Source: Streptomyces sp. JB150
Lineage (GTDB): Bacteria; Actinomycetota; Actinomycetes; Streptomycetales; Streptomycetaceae
Direction: 5' to 3'
DNA length: 64,000 nucleotides
Assembly: GCF_011193355.1 (NCBI RefSeq)
Contig: NZ_CP049780.1
Span: forward strand, 2,664,262 to 2,728,261
Of this stretch, positions 7,522 through 17,100 are shown piece by piece (the stretch's first letter is position 1; each line of letters begins with the position of its first letter). Position numbers and translations under genes: made by a program. Under the pieces are notes generated by a model. It made no database searches. It saw only the letters and a program-made list of their open reading frames with translations, and was not told the DNA's origin.

Positions 7522-8454
7522 ATGACGGTCCAGGACATCCGCTCCTTCAACCGCTTCTACACGCACCTGATCGGCGCGCTGGACCACGGGCGCCACCTGT
7601 ACGCGCCGTACACGCTCACCGAGTCCCGCGTGCTCTACGAGCTGGCCCACGCGCCGCGCACCGACGTCGCCGACCTGCGCACCCAGCTCCATCTGGACGC
7701 CGGGTACCTGACCCGCATCCTCGACAAGTTCGAGAGGGACGGGCTCGTCGAGCGCGGGCCCTCCGAGCGCGATCCCCGGCGGCGGCGGATCCGGCTCACC
7801 CCGCGCGGGCGGGAGACCGCCGAGCTGCTGGACGAGCGGGCCCGGCAGGCGGTCGGCACGCTGCTCGCGGGCGTCGCGCCGGAGGACCGGCCGCGGCTGG
7901 CGGAGGCGCTGCGGACGGTGCGCGCGCTGCTGTCCGGCGGCCGGGTCCCCCGCCCCGAAGACGTCGTCCTGCGCGCGCCCGCCCCCGGCGACCTCGGCTG
8001 GATCGTGCAGCGCAACGCCGCGTTGTACGCCGCCGAGTACGGCTGGAACGCCGAGTACGAGGCGCTGGTGGCGAGGATCGTCGCCGACTACGCGCAGGAT
8101 CACGACCCGCGCCGGGAGCGGGTGTGGATCGCGGAGCTGGACGGACGGCCGGTGGGGTGCGTGATGTGCGTGCGCGACACGGCGCCCGGCGCGGCCCGGC
8201 TGCGGCTGCTGCTGGTCGAGCCGGACGCGCGCGGCCTCGGCATCGGGGACCGGCTGGTCGCGGCGGTCGTCGCGTTCGCGCGCGAGGCGGGCTGCCGGGA
8301 GGTGGTGCTGTGGACGAACGACGTGCTGGCCGCCGCCCGGCGAATTTACCGGCGGCACGGCTTCACGCCGGTCGCCGAGAAGCCGCACCGCTCCTTCGGC
8401 AAGGACCTCGTCGGGCAGGACTGGCGGCTGGATCTGCGCGCGGCATCCGAGTGA
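7522..8454 (+). CDS. MarR-GNAT fusion (HTH regulator with N-acetyltransferase)
   Basis: 310 aa in two domains. Residues 1-140 are a MarR winged helix: TDVADLRTQLHLDAGYLTRI is the recognition helix region and ERDPRRRRIRLTPRGRE the wing. Residues about 150-305 are a GNAT acetyltransferase with LRLLLVEPDARGLGIGDRLV, the acetyl-CoA loop (R-G-L-G-I-G), and VVLWTNDVLAAARRIYRRHGF. Such fusions are common in Streptomyces, but ligands and acetyl acceptors are unknown. The start ATG 7522 follows GGGGGCGAGC. The isomerase gene follows 31 bp after the stop and may be co-transcribed. Confidence 0.92.
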   Translation: MTVQDIRSFNRFYTHLIGALDHGRHLYAPYTLTESRVLYELAHAPRTDVADLRTQLHLDAGYLTRILDKFERDGLVERGPSERDPRRRRIRLTPRGRETAELLDERARQAVGTLLAGVAPEDRPRLAEALRTVRALLSGGRVPRPEDVVLRAPAPGDLGWIVQRNAALYAAEYGWNAEYEALVARIVADYAQDHDPRRERVWIAELDGRPVGCVMCVRDTAPGAARLRLLLVEPDARGLGIGDRLVAAVVAFAREAGCREVVLWTNDVLAAARRIYRRHGFTPVAEKPHRSFGKDLVGQDWRLDLRAASE

Positions 8455-8485
8455 CACCGCGGAGCGCCGAGTAGGGTCGATAAGT

Positions 8486-9289
8486 ATGAAACTGGCGTTC
8501 TCCACCCTCGGCGTCCCCGGTCTCCCCCTCCCCGATGTGCTGCGTCTCGCGGCGGAGCACGGCTATCACGGGGTCGAGTTGCGCGCGCACCGGGAGGAAC
8601 CGGTGCACCCCGCGCTCAGCCCGTCCGAACGGGCCGACATCGCGGCCGAGTTCAAGGCGTCCGGTGTCGAACTGCTCGGCCTCGCCGGGTACCCGCGGGT
8701 GGCCGCGCCGGGCGACGACGAGCCGGTGCTCACGGAGATCCGCGCCCTGCTCGACCTGGCCCGCGATCTCGGCGCCCCGTTCGTCCGGGTCCTCCCGGGC
8801 GCCGACGTCGCCGCGCAGCCGCCCGAGGAGGCCGACGCCACGGCCGCCCGGCGGCTGGGCGTGGCCGCCGAACTCGCCGCCGACGCGGGCGTGCGGATCC
8901 TGCTGGAGACCCACGACTCGCATCGCACGGGCGCCGACGTGATCCGGGTCCTCGGACCGGTCGGGCACCGGAGCGCGGGCGCCCTGTGGGATGTGATGCA
9001 CACCTGGCTGGGCGGCGAGCAGCCCTCCGAGACGTACGCCGCCCTCGCCCCGCACCTCGGCTACGTCCAGGTCAAGGACATCGCCTCCGCCGAGGACACC
9101 GCCCCGCTCCCGCTCGGCGCGGGCGTGCTGCCGCTCGCCGAGTGCGTCGAGGTGCTGTCGCGGCACGGGTGGGACGGCTGGCTGTGCTGGGAGTACGAGA
9201 AGCGCTGGTACGAGACGGCGCCCCCGCTGCCCGGGCTGCTGAGCGCGGGCCGGGACCGTCTCGCCCGCCTGCTCAACGACTCGGCGTGA
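8486..9289 (+). CDS. Sugar phosphate isomerase/epimerase (TIM barrel)
   Basis: 267 aa. It opens KLAFSTLGVPGLPLPDVLRL, then HGYHGVELRAH, RILLETHDSHRTGAD (metal-binding Glu/His strand), GALWDVMHTWLGG and GWLCWEYEKRWY, the set of conserved strand ends of the xylose-isomerase-like TIM barrel family. It is paralogous to, but not closely similar to, the protein at 916-1782. It is downstream of the MarR-GNAT gene and converges on the EPSP-synthase paralogue across a short hairpin. The substrate is unknown. Confidence 0.85.
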   Translation: MKLAFSTLGVPGLPLPDVLRLAAEHGYHGVELRAHREEPVHPALSPSERADIAAEFKASGVELLGLAGYPRVAAPGDDEPVLTEIRALLDLARDLGAPFVRVLPGADVAAQPPEEADATAARRLGVAAELAADAGVRILLETHDSHRTGADVIRVLGPVGHRSAGALWDVMHTWLGGEQPSETYAALAPHLGYVQVKDIASAEDTAPLPLGAGVLPLAECVEVLSRHGWDGWLCWEYEKRWYETAPPLPGLLSAGRDRLARLLNDSA

Positions 9290-9290
9290 C

Positions 9291-9307
9291 GCGCCCGCCG
9301 CGGGCGC
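9291..9307. terminator. Bidirectional hairpin between convergent genes
   Basis: GCGCCCG-CCG-CGGGCGC forms a 7-bp perfect stem in the 22-bp gap between the isomerase stop (9289) and the aroA-like stop (9312). There is no T-run, as is usual for Streptomyces terminators. Confidence 0.5.
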
Positions 9308-9311
9308 CCGC

Positions 9312-10547
9312 TCAGCGCAGAGCCGCGGCCAGCTTCGCGAACTCCTCGTGGAAGCCGGGGAAGGTCTTGCGGACGCAGCCCGGGTCGTCGAAGGAGATGC
9401 CGGGTGCGCGCAGGCCCGCCACCGCGAAGGACATCACGATGCGGTGGTCGCCGTAGGACGTGATCTCCACGTCGCGTGCGGGGGCCGCCGGGTGGATCTC
9501 GATCCAGTCCGGGCCGGTCTCCACCCGCACGCCGAGGCGCCGCAGGTTGTGCGCGCAGGCCTCCAGCCGGTCGCACTCCTTCACGCGGGTGTTGGCGACG
9601 TCCTCGATGCGCACCGGTCCGGAGGCGTACGGCGCGATGGCGGCGAGGGTCGGCATGGTGTCGGAGATGTCGCGCATGTTGACGGTGAGGCCGCGCAGCT
9701 CGCCGCTGCCGCGCACCGTGGTCCGGTCGGCGCCGGTCTCCACGTGGGCGCCCATGCGGCGCAGTACGTCGACGAAGGCCAGGTCGCCCTGGAGGGCGCC
9801 CGCGCCGAGGCCGGGGACGGTCACCTCGCCGCCGGTGAGCGCGGCGGCGGCGAAGAAGTAACTGGCGGTGGAGGCGTCCGGTTCGATGGCGTAGGTGGTG
9901 GCGCGGTAGCCGCCGGGCGGGACGACGTAGGTGGCGCCCTCGCGGCGTACCTCCACGCCGAAGGCGCGCATCATCGCGATCGTGATCTCGACGTACGGCA
10001 CGGACACCAGGTCGGTGACGGTGATCCGCAGGCCGCGGCGGGTGAGCGGGCCGAGCAGGAGGAGGGCCGTCAGGTACTGCGAGGACAGGCCGGCGTCCAG
10101 GGTCACCTCGCCGCCCTCGACGCCGTCGGCCTCCACGGTCAGCGGGTGGTGGCCCTCCTTCTCCTCGTGGCGGAGCTTCACGCCGAGGTCGCGCAGGGCG
10201 CGGCTGAGGGGCAGCAGGGGGCGGCGGCGCATCTGCTCGGAGGCGTCGAAGCGGTAGGTGCCGTGGCCCGCGGCGACGAGGACGGGCAGGAAGCGGGCCG
10301 TGGTCGCGCCGTCGCGGCAGTAGACGTCGGCCTCGCGCGCGGCGGGGCCCTCGGGTCGGCCGTCGACCTGCCAGGTGTCCGGGGTGCGGCCGACCCGGTA
10401 GCCGAGCCGCGCCAGGCCTTCGGCGAAGCCCTCGGTGTCGTCGGACCGCAGCGGCCGCAGCAGGGTGGTGACGCCGTCGGCTGCCGCCGCGAGGAAGAGG
10501 GCGCGGGCGGTGATGGACTTGGAACCGGGGATGTCGACTACGGGCAT
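9312..10547 (-). CDS. aroA: EPSP synthase family protein (3-phosphoshikimate 1-carboxyvinyltransferase)
   Basis: 411 aa, close to the family length. Family motifs are the N-terminal PGSKSITARALFLAAA, SSQYLTALLLLGPL, DASTASYFFAAAALTGGEV, KECDRLEACAHNLRRLG, YGDHRIVMSFAVAGL and VRKTFPGF. Three loop positions differ from the usual enzyme: the N-R of the KSxxNRA motif is A-R, the GNAGT loop reads RDGATTAR, and the Gly matched to E. coli Gly96 appears to be Ala. It could be a functional shikimate-pathway enzyme, a glyphosate-insensitive isoform or a secondary-metabolism paralogue; streptomycetes usually carry another aroA elsewhere. No other shikimate gene is nearby. Confidence 0.85.
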   Translation of the reverse strand: MPVVDIPGSKSITARALFLAAAADGVTTLLRPLRSDDTEGFAEGLARLGYRVGRTPDTWQVDGRPEGPAAREADVYCRDGATTARFLPVLVAAGHGTYRFDASEQMRRRPLLPLSRALRDLGVKLRHEEKEGHHPLTVEADGVEGGEVTLDAGLSSQYLTALLLLGPLTRRGLRITVTDLVSVPYVEITIAMMRAFGVEVRREGATYVVPPGGYRATTYAIEPDASTASYFFAAAALTGGEVTVPGLGAGALQGDLAFVDVLRRMGAHVETGADRTTVRGSGELRGLTVNMRDISDTMPTLAAIAPYASGPVRIEDVANTRVKECDRLEACAHNLRRLGVRVETGPDWIEIHPAAPARDVEITSYGDHRIVMSFAVAGLRAPGISFDDPGCVRKTFPGFHEEFAKLAAALR

Positions 10548-11037
10548 GTCCCTATGATCGGCCGACGGTCGCCCCTGGGGCGGGAACGTCCACGGGATGG
10601 ACCGCCGCGAGCCGGGTCCGGCGGCCCTCGACTGGGCCGGGGCCGCTGCCGCGTGGGCGGCGAAGATCCCCCGCCCTCACGCCTGTACGCCCCCGGTCCT
10701 CCCGCCCGTACGCCACCCACCACCGGCACGCACGCCCGTACGCCGCACACCACCGGCCCTCACACCCGTGCGCCCCCACCCTCGAACGCCCCGCGCACCC
10801 CACCACCCCCGCAGCCACCGACTTCCGGAATCCGTCCGTCTGGCGGGAACCCCTCCCGCGTCGCCGTCGTCCCATCGTCGACCGCCGGAGAGTCACCGCG
10901 GTGCGGTGTCGGCCTCGCCGCAGGCTGCGAACGCCGACCACCCTCTCCGCCGCGCAGCGGCCGGCGGTATGCCGCCACCGGCGCGCCTCCCTCCCGTGCG
11001 CCGGTGGCGGCCCCTTCGCTGGGTACTGTGCGTTCCC

Positions 11038-11066
11038 TTGACTGGCAGAAACTTCCCGGATATTGG
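11038..11066 (+). promoter_or_regulatory. Candidate promoter of the GH3 gene
   Basis: TTGACT (11038-11043) and TATTGG (11061-11066) are spaced by 17 bp, about 50 bp before the GTG start. The -35 is good and the -10 partial. The -10 region lies inside the loop of the inverted repeat at 11048-11084. Confidence 0.4.
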
Positions 11067-11084
11067 TGACCCCTCGGAAGTTTC
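11048..11084. promoter_or_regulatory. Inverted repeat GAAACTTCC/GGAAGTTTC
   Basis: Perfect 9-bp arms at 11048-11056 and 11076-11084 are separated by 19 bp and surround the probable -10 box of the GH3 gene. It could be an operator bound by a dimer at both arms or an mRNA hairpin. It does not match the DasR consensus expected for amino-sugar genes. Confidence 0.45.
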
Positions 11085-11115
11085 CTTCAGCGGACCTCCT
11101 CCGGAAGGAGCGCAC

Positions 11116-12945
11116 GTGCCCGACACCAGCACAGGAAACACCGCGAAACCCTCCAGACGCTCGGTCCTCGCCGCCACCGCGGCGGGCGTCACCGCCGCCC
11201 TCGCCGTCACCGGCCCCGCCCACGCGCACAACGACCACCGGCTGCGCCGCATCGTCTCCCGGATGTCCCTGGAGGAGAAGGTCGGCCAGCTCTTCGTCTC
11301 CCGGGCCTACGGCCACTCCGCCGACGCGCCCGACCAGGCCGACATCGACGCCAACCTGCGCGAGTTCGGCGTCCGCACCCCCGCCGAGCTGGTCGCCAAG
11401 TACCGCCTGGGCGGGGTCATCTACTTCGTGTGGGCGCACAACACCCGCACCCCGCGCCAGATCGCGGCGCTCTCCAACGGTCTGCAACGCGCCTCCCTGG
11501 CCCTCCCGCACCGTCTGCCGCTGCTGATCTCCACCGACCAGGAGCACGGCATCGTCGCCCGCATCGGCAAGCCGGCCACGCTCTTCCCCGGCGCGATGGC
11601 GATCGGCGCGGGCGGCTCGCGCACCGACGCGCGCACCCTCGGCCGGATCGCCGGCAAGGAGCTGCGCGCGATGGGCGTACGGCAGGACTACTCCCCCGTC
11701 GCCGACGTGAACGTCAACCCGGCCAACCCGGTGATCGGCGTGCGCTCCTTCGGCGCCGACCCGGGGGCGGTGGCCGAGCTGGTGGCCGCCGAGACCGCCG
11801 GGTACCAGCGCTCGGGCGTCGCGGCGGCCGCGAAGCACTTCCCCGGGCACGGCGACACCGAGATCGACAGCCACTACGGCTTCCCGGTCATCAAGCACAC
11901 CCGCGAGCAGTGGGAGAGGCTGGACGCGCCGCCGTTCCGCGCGGCGATCGAGGCCGGCATCGACGCCGTCATGACCGCGCACATCCTGGTCCCGGCCCTG
12001 GACGACTCCGGCGATCCGGCGACCCTCTCCCGCCCGATCCTCACCGGCGTCCTGCGCGAACAGCTCGGTTTCGACGGGGTGGTGGTCACCGACGCGCTCG
12101 ACATGGCGGGCGTACGGCAGAAGTACGGCGACGACCGGGTGCCGGTGCTGGCGCTGAAGGCCGGCGTGGACCAGCTGCTGAACGCGCCCAGGCTGGACCT
12201 GGCGTGGAACGCGGTCCTGAGGGCCGTGCACGACGGGGAACTGACGGAGGAACGGCTGGAGGAATCGATCCTGCGGGTGCTGCGCCTGAAGGCGAGGCTG
12301 GGCCTGCTGGACCACCCGTGGACCGACGAGGAGGCGGTGGACCAGACGGTGGGCACGCCCGTCCACCTGCGGACGGCGGACCGGATCGCCGAGCGCACGA
12401 CCACCCTCCTGGTGAACGAGGACGACCTGCTCCCGCTCTCCCCCGCCGACTCCTCCCGCCTGCTGGTGGTGGGCGCCGACCCGGCCTCCCCGTCCGGTAC
12501 CACCGGCCCCCCGACCGGCGTCCTCGCGCACGCCCTGACGGAACAGGGCTTCACCGCCACCGCGCTCTCCACGGGCACCGCCCCGTCCGCGGCGGTGATC
12601 GACCGCGCCGTCGCGGCGGCCGCGGACGCGGACGCGGTGGTGGTGGCGACGTACAACGTGACCGCGACGAGCAGCCAGAAGACCCTGGTGGAACGACTCC
12701 TCGCGACGGGCCGCCCGGTCGTGGCGGTGGCCGTGCGCAACCCGTACGACGTGGCCCGCCTGCCCGGCGTCCGCGCGTACCTGGCGACGTACTCCTGGAC
12801 GGACGTCGAAGTACGCGCCGCCGCCCGGGTCATCGCCGGAGTCGTCGATCCGCGCGGCAGGCTGCCGGTGCCGGTGCAGCGGGCCGACGATCCCGCGCGG
12901 GTGCTGTACCCGGTCGGACACGGTTTGTCGTACAAGACGTACTAG
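11116..12945 (+). CDS. Secreted GH3 beta-N-acetylhexosaminidase
   Basis: 609 aa. A twin-arginine signal (KPSRRSVLAATAAGV, cleavage near AHA about residue 36) leads into a glycoside hydrolase family 3 domain. The NagZ-specific histidine motif KHFPGHGDTEIDSH lies at about 241-254, and the nucleophile aspartate is in VVVTDALDMAG (about 321-331). A C-terminal alpha/beta sandwich follows (residues about 430-600). It should release GlcNAc from chitin oligomers or peptidoglycan fragments outside the cell. The start GTG 11116 is fixed by GGAAGGAG five bases upstream. The gene stands alone. Confidence 0.92.
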   Translation: MPDTSTGNTAKPSRRSVLAATAAGVTAALAVTGPAHAHNDHRLRRIVSRMSLEEKVGQLFVSRAYGHSADAPDQADIDANLREFGVRTPAELVAKYRLGGVIYFVWAHNTRTPRQIAALSNGLQRASLALPHRLPLLISTDQEHGIVARIGKPATLFPGAMAIGAGGSRTDARTLGRIAGKELRAMGVRQDYSPVADVNVNPANPVIGVRSFGADPGAVAELVAAETAGYQRSGVAAAAKHFPGHGDTEIDSHYGFPVIKHTREQWERLDAPPFRAAIEAGIDAVMTAHILVPALDDSGDPATLSRPILTGVLREQLGFDGVVVTDALDMAGVRQKYGDDRVPVLALKAGVDQLLNAPRLDLAWNAVLRAVHDGELTEERLEESILRVLRLKARLGLLDHPWTDEEAVDQTVGTPVHLRTADRIAERTTTLLVNEDDLLPLSPADSSRLLVVGADPASPSGTTGPPTGVLAHALTEQGFTATALSTGTAPSAAVIDRAVAAAADADAVVVATYNVTATSSQKTLVERLLATGRPVVAVAVRNPYDVARLPGVRAYLATYSWTDVEVRAAARVIAGVVDPRGRLPVPVQRADDPARVLYPVGHGLSYKTY

Positions 12946-13005
12946 CCCCTACGTCACACACCTGGCGCACCACCCCCAACGGGCGCAAAGCGCTCCGCGC
13001 GTCTG

Positions 13006-13032
13006 GCGTGGGCCCGCCGCGGCGGGTCACGC
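13006..13032 (+). terminator. Terminator after the GH3 gene
   Basis: GCGTG-GG-CCCGCC and GGCGGG-T-CACGC form an 11-bp stem with one internal mismatch and a very tight loop, 60 bp after the GH3 stop. Confidence 0.5.
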
Positions 13033-13056
13033 TGGACGGGGGTGGGGGGATGGGAC

Positions 13057-13743
13057 ATGGGTGAGAGACGTGCCGTACCGGGTGCCGTGCCGGGCGCCCT
13101 GCCGGACGCCGCGCTCGGCCTGCTCCTGAGCCTGTCGCTGGGCTTGCTGCTGTCGCTCCTGACGAGCTGTCAGCCCCTGCCGTCCGCCCGGGGCGGCACC
13201 CCCGCGCCGCGGCCGGCCGGACCCGCCTCACCGGCGGCCGGGACCGTGCCCACGGGTTACGGGGCCGAGTTCCTGGGCGTCGACGAGTGCAGCTCGTTCG
13301 GCACGAGCAGCTTCACCGAGGTCTCGTGCGGCAGCGAACGCGCCGCCGCGCGCGTGGTGGCCCGCCACGACGGCACGGTGCGCGACGGCCCTCTGTGCCC
13401 CGCCACCACCGACTTCGTCCTCCACATCAGCGAACAGCGCCCGTCCTTCGACGAGGACGGCGACGGCGCGATCCCGCGCGGCTACGCCTGCATGCGTTCC
13501 CTCCAGCCCCCGCACCCCGGCGACCCCGGCGGCGGAGGCGGTCCCCGCACCATCGTCGGCGACTGCGTCTACGCCTCCGGCGACGGCGAGGTCCGCGAGA
13601 CGCGCTGCGACGGCCAGGGCGAGCGCGAACCCGAGTACCGGGTGACGGGAGCGGTCCGCCGGCGCTCGGACTGCCCGCCCCCGACCGCCCTCTACATCCA
13701 CCTGCACGGCGAGCACCCGGTGGGCTGCGCCCGTCCGGTATGA
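13057..13743 (+). CDS. Putative lipoprotein, function unknown
   Basis: 228 aa. A hydrophobic leader (LGLLLSLSLGLLLSLLTSC) ends in a lipobox-like L-T-S-C, so residue 38 is the probable lipidated cysteine. The mature part has six or more further cysteines (DECSSFGTSSFTEVSCG, GLYACM-like and ADC pairs), suggesting disulfide bonds in an extracellular domain. I do not recognise the family. ATG 13057 follows a G-rich ribosome binding site; a GTG at 13042 is an alternative. The gene precedes the Trypco1/trypsin-STAND pair by 70 bp on the same strand and could be part of that unit. Confidence 0.7.
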   Translation: MGERRAVPGAVPGALPDAALGLLLSLSLGLLLSLLTSCQPLPSARGGTPAPRPAGPASPAAGTVPTGYGAEFLGVDECSSFGTSSFTEVSCGSERAAARVVARHDGTVRDGPLCPATTDFVLHISEQRPSFDEDGDGAIPRGYACMRSLQPPHPGDPGGGGGPRTIVGDCVYASGDGEVRETRCDGQGEREPEYRVTGAVRRRSDCPPPTALYIHLHGEHPVGCARPV

Positions 13744-13813
13744 CGCTCCCGCCCTCCGGATGCGCTCCGGGCCGGAAGCGAGGAACGTGGGGAGAGAGGC
13801 CGAGGAGTTCGTG

Positions 13814-14140
13814 ATGACACCTCTCACTCGCATTCCACTGGGCGACGGGGGCTGGGTCCTGGTGGAGCAGCCGGGCCTGCCGACGGACGGCGGACCCGTC
13901 AAAGCGGGTCGGGTCGGCGACGCCGTACGCGATCTGCCGGTCACCCTGGAAGGCGCCCTGGAGCCGGTCACCGAAGCCGCCCGCGCCACCCTCGCGCAGC
14001 TGCGCAAAGCGTGCCCCGACGCGATCACGGTGGAGTTCGGCGTCGACCTGGCCTTCGAGGCCGGAGCCGTGATCACCAAAAGCCAGGCCAGCTGCCACCT
14101 GAAGGTGACCATGTCCTGGAAGGACGACCAAAAGGGCTGA
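13814..14140 (+). CDS. Trypco1-like (trypsin co-occurring, CU044_2847 family) protein
   Basis: 108 aa. The pattern VLVEQPG...VRDLPVTLEGALEPVTEAAR...TVEFGVDLAFEAGAVITKS...CHLKVTMSW matches the small CU044_2847/Trypco1 proteins known to sit beside trypsin-like proteases and STAND NTPases in actinobacterial conflict operons. It is probably a beta-rich partner or adaptor. Its stop lies 5 bp before the GTG of the large protease-STAND gene, so the two are surely co-transcribed. The start ATG 13814 has GAGGAG upstream. Confidence 0.75.
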   Translation: MTPLTRIPLGDGGWVLVEQPGLPTDGGPVKAGRVGDAVRDLPVTLEGALEPVTEAARATLAQLRKACPDAITVEFGVDLAFEAGAVITKSQASCHLKVTMSWKDDQKG

Positions 14141-14145
14141 TCCCG

Positions 14146-17100
14146 GTGAGCAGCGCGGACAATACGCCGGGCGACGGCATCACCTCCGATCTTCCGACAG
14201 CGGTGGCCCGGGTCCTCGGGCCGGACGGCGCGGTCGCCGGGACGGGGTTCCTGGTGGCCGAGGAGGTGGTCGTCACCTGCGCGCATGTCGTGGCGGCGGC
14301 CGGGGGCGGACCCGGCGGGCGGGTCACGCTGACCTTCCCGCACGTCGTGGGCGCCGAACGGGTGCCGGGGACCGTCCCGGCCGAGCTGTGGCGGTCCGTC
14401 GACGCGGAGGACGTGGCCTTCGTCCGGCTGAGCGAGCCGCCGGCCGGGGTACGGATCCTGCCCCTGGGGTCCGCGGAGGGCTGCCGGGGTCACAGGGTGC
14501 GCTCCTTCGGTTTCCCCGCGCAGGCCCCGCCGGAAGGACACTTCGGGTTCGGGGTGACCGGCGATTTGCTGCCCGCCGCGCGGGGCCGGGGAGCACATCT
14601 GCAGCTGACCGACGCCAACGACCTCACCACCGGTTTCAGCGGTGGACCCGTCCTCGACGAGGTGACCGGCCTCGTCATCGGCATGCTCACCGAGATCACC
14701 GCGCCCGACGCGTACGAGCGCGGGCTGGGCATCGCGTACGTCACTCCCACCTCGGTGCTGCGAGAGGTGCTGCCGGAGCTGGCGGAGCGCGACGTGTGCC
14801 CGTACCGGGGGCTGGAGCCGTTCACCGCCGAGCACGCCCGGTGGTTCCAGGGCCGCTCGGAGGCCGTACGGCAGGTCCTGGCCAACCTGGGCCGGCAACG
14901 GCGGCTGACGCTGCTGCTCGGGCCGTCCGGCTCGGGCAAGTCGTCGCTGATCCAGGCGGGGGTGCTGCGGGCCCTGGCGGCGGGGGAACTGCCCGGCAGT
15001 GACCAGTGGCTGCCGGTGCTCGCCCGGCCCCGGCAGGACATGCTCGCCGAGATCGAGCGGGCCGGGCTGCCCGGGGCAACCGAGGACGGCATCATCGCGG
15101 CGGTCAACCGCAGGCTGGCGGTCGAACCGTCCTCCCAGCGCGTCCTGCTCGTCATCGACCAGTTCGAGGAACTGCTGGTGCAGAGCACCGACGGGCGGCT
15201 GCGGGAGCTGCTGGCCGCGATCGACGAAGTCACCTCGGCCGCCGACGCGTACACCAAAGTCACCGTGATCCTGATCATGCGGGACGACTTCTATCCGCAA
15301 CTGGCGGCGCGGGCGCCCAGGCTGCTGGAAGCCGCGACGCCGGGTCTGCTGAACGTGCCGGGCACCCTGGACCAGCAGGACCTGCACGACATCATCGTGC
15401 TGCCCGCCGAAGACGTGGGCCTGCACTTCCAGCCCGGACTGCCGGAACGGATCATCGGGGACGTCCTGGAGACAACCCCCGAGGCCGCCGTCACCCGCCA
15501 GGCGCCCGTCACGGTGCTGCCCCTGCTGGAGATGACCCTCAGCCAGCTGTGGCACCGGCGGCAGGACGGTTATCTCACCCATGAGGCGTACCGGCGGATC
15601 GGCGAGGTCAGCGGCAGCGTGACCACGTGGTGCGACAACGCCCTCGACGAGCTGTCGCCCGAGCAGCAGGTCATCGCCCGGCGGGCCCTCACTTCGCTGG
15701 TCCACCCCGCCGACCCCAGCCACAACATCACCCCGGTACGCACCCAGGTCCCCCTCCAGGAGCTGCGCGACCTCGCGGCCGATCCGGGCGGGACCGACGA
15801 GCAGACGGCCGTGGACGTCGTCCTCGCCACCCTCACCCGCCGCCGCATCATCACGACCCAGACACAGCAGGTCCCGCACGCCCCCGGCGCCCCGCCCGGC
15901 GAACCGGTGGCCGAACTCATCCACGAGGCGCTGATCCGCGACTGGGGCGCACTGCGGCAGTGGGTCGACCAGGACCACCGCTTCCAGGAGTGGCTCTCCC
16001 GCACCCGCGAGCGGCAGGCTCGCTGGGCCGGGCACAAGGACCCAGACGACCTGCTGCGGGGCACGGCCCTCGGGGAAGCGCTCGAGTGGTCCCAGCAACG
16101 ACGCCTGCCGGCGGACATCGCGGAGTTCCTCACCGCGAGCCAACAAAACCAGCGAGCTGCCATCCGCCGAAGCAGGCGGCTGAACGCGGTGCTCGGAGCG
16201 CTGCTGGTTCTTGCGCTGTTGGCGGCGGGGGGTGCGGTGTGGCAGTGGCGGACTGTGGTCGAGGCGGAGGAGGCGGCGGTGTCGCGGGAGCTGGCCACGC
16301 AGTCCAACGAGCTGATCTATACCAATCCGGAGCTGGCCGCGTTGTTGGCGGTGAAGGCGTACCGAACCAGTCATACGTCCGAGGCCATGGAGAGCCTGAG
16401 GAACACAGGTGCCTTGCCCGAGCACCGCCGTCTGTCCGGGCACACCAGGGAGGTGCGGGCCGTTGCGTACAGCTCGGACGGCCGCACCATCGCGAGCGCC
16501 GGCGTGGATCGGTACATCCGCCTGTGGAACACGGACACCTTGAAGCCCCGCGACACTCTCTCAGGGCACAAGGACGCAGTGAACGCCGTCGCGTTCGGCC
16601 GGGACGACGAAGTCCTCGCCAGCGCGGGCGCCGACAACACGATCCGCCTGTGGGACCCCGACACCGGCGAACCGGGCAGAACCCTCAAAGGGCACACAGG
16701 GCCGGTCAGGGCGATCGCGTTCAGTCGTGACGGCAACACCATCGTCAGCGGAAGCGCCGACAACACCATCCGCCTGTGGGACCCCGACACCGGCGAACTG
16801 CGCAGGACACTCAAGGGACACACAGAGCCTGTCAGGGCGGTCGCATTCCACCCGAAAGGCCACACCATCGCCAGCGGTGGCGCCGACAACACCATCCGCC
16901 TGTGGAACCCCGACACGGGCGAACTGCGCAGGACACTCAAAGAGCACAAGTTGCCTGTGACTTCCGTGGCCTTCAGTCAGAACGGCAAGACCCTCGCCAC
17001 CGCCGACACCCACGAGGCGGTCTACCTGAGAGATCCGGTCACCGGCAAACAACGCCAATCACTGCCCGACGTAGCGTTCCTGATCGCCTTCAGCCCGGAC

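Larger units (their letters stand above)
10548..11115. other. Long intergenic region upstream of the GH3 gene
   Basis: 568 bp with no gene I can support. Positions 10670-10800 are C-rich low-complexity DNA in which CCCGTACGCC and CACCACCGGC recur. A promoter and an inverted repeat occur at the right end and are listed separately. Confidence 0.55.

Noticed and set aside
10597..11115. N-terminal extension of the GH3 protein
   Set aside because: Low-complexity Pro/Arg sequence with no leader; the Tat signal and Shine-Dalgarno place the start at 11116.
13228..16443. 1071-codon minus-strand frame
   Set aside because: Antisense to the lipoprotein, Trypco1 and the protease-STAND gene; the composition is that of a shadow frame.
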